The notes below the pieces were generated by a model. It worked only from the letters and a program-made list of their open reading frames with translations, did no database searches and was not told where the DNA came from. Shown here in pieces: positions 5,774 to 6,109 of a stretch of 6,109 nucleotides of DNA (the first letter of the stretch is position 1; each line of letters begins with the position of its first letter). The stretch is from an uncultured Pseudomonadota bacterium. Its GTDB lineage: Bacteria > Pseudomonadota > Gammaproteobacteria > Burkholderiales > Burkholderiaceae_C. A program made the translations under genes and the position numbers. The DNA lies in the NCBI GenBank assembly GCA_900320815.1, contig ONTY01000101.1:1-6109 (forward strand), written 5' to 3'.

Positions 5774-6109
5774 TCAGAACAGCACGCGGGAGCGGATGGT
5801 GCCGGGAATGGCGTCAAGGGCGGCGCGCATGGCCGAGGCGTTGACTTCGTCGGCGGCAATATCGACGACGACGTAGCCCACGCCTTCCAGCGTTTGCAAG
5901 TATTGCGCGGCGATGTTGGCGCCAGCATCGGCGAGGGTGCGGTTGATATTGGTCATCACACCCGGTTCGTTGCGGTGGATGTGCAGAAGGCGCTTTTTGC
6001 CGGGGTGTTCGGGCAGCGCCACCTGCGGGAAGTTGACAGACGAGGTGGTGGTGCCATTGTCGCTGTATTTGACGAGCTTTTCCGCCACTTCCAGCCCGAT
6101 GTTGGCCTG
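5774..6109 (-). CDS. serA: D-3-phosphoglycerate dehydrogenase, C-terminal part with ACT domain
   Basis: SerA oxidises 3-phosphoglycerate with NAD+ and commits carbon to serine, glycine and one-carbon synthesis. The gene runs off the right edge; the last 111 codons and the TGA (5776-5774) are present. The opening QANIGLEVAEKLVKYSDNGTT is the end of the catalytic region and the linker seen in E. coli SerA. The rest is the ACT regulatory domain, with LHIHRNEPGV and GANIAAQYLQT, ending in PGTIRSRVLF. Aligned by eye, the residues that bind the feedback inhibitor L-serine in the E. coli enzyme (His344, Asn346, Asn364) are all kept, in HIHxN and in the Asn of NIAAQ with the same spacing. Serine inhibition is therefore likely retained. 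The E. coli enzyme has 410 residues, so about three quarters of the gene lies outside. Transcription ends at the terminator at 5588-5624. Confidence 0.96.
   Translation of the reverse strand, partial: QANIGLEVAEKLVKYSDNGTTTSSVNFPQVALPEHPGKKRLLHIHRNEPGVMTNINRTLADAGANIAAQYLQTLEGVGYVVVDIAADEVNASAMRAALDAIPGTIRSRVLF

Overview
The window is a GC-rich stretch of bacterial chromosome, most likely from a betaproteobacterium of the Burkholderiales type. This rests on three things: high GC in the housekeeping genes (about 67% in two 60-base lines counted by hand), an E. coli-type SerA with a C-terminal ACT domain, and a very large alanine-rich DUF349 protein. The genus cannot be fixed from this sequence alone.

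Layout, left to right. (1) Positions 2-280 (+) hold the C-terminal end of a calcineurin-like metallophosphoesterase. (2) Positions 281-469 are a short convergent intergenic gap with one inverted repeat. (3) Positions 470-1927 (-) encode a complete 485-residue gamma-class adenine-specific DNA methyltransferase with no restriction enzyme visible beside it. Its GC is clearly lower (about 54% in two counted lines), so it looks acquired. (4) Positions 2006-2081 (-) are tRNA-Ala(CGC), with a TATAAT box and a 14-bp dyad just upstream and a strong terminator downstream whose T17 tract ends only 14 bp before the methyltransferase start codon. (5) Positions 2216-5428 (-) encode a 1070-residue cytoplasmic protein with several DUF349-type helical modules, an Ala/Pro/Glu linker with internal repeats, and an Arg/Gly-rich segment. 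(6) Positions 5429-5773 are an intergenic region with two intrinsic terminators of opposite orientation. (7) Positions 5774-6109 (-) hold the last 111 codons of serA, including the serine-binding ACT domain.

Every gene from serA to the methyltransferase lies on the minus strand, but this is not one operon. serA ends at its own terminator (5588-5624). The DUF349 gene probably starts its own transcript, and tRNA-Ala is probably a separate short unit. The methyltransferase has almost no room for a conventional promoter, so it depends either on read-through of the tRNA terminator or on a promoter embedded in that terminator.

I see no CRISPR array, insertion sequence, phage gene or toxin-antitoxin pair. 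The least ordinary parts are the methyltransferase/poly-T/tRNA junction, the dyad at the tRNA promoter, the repeat-bearing and RGG-like DUF349 protein, and a plus-strand terminator with no plus-strand gene in front of it.
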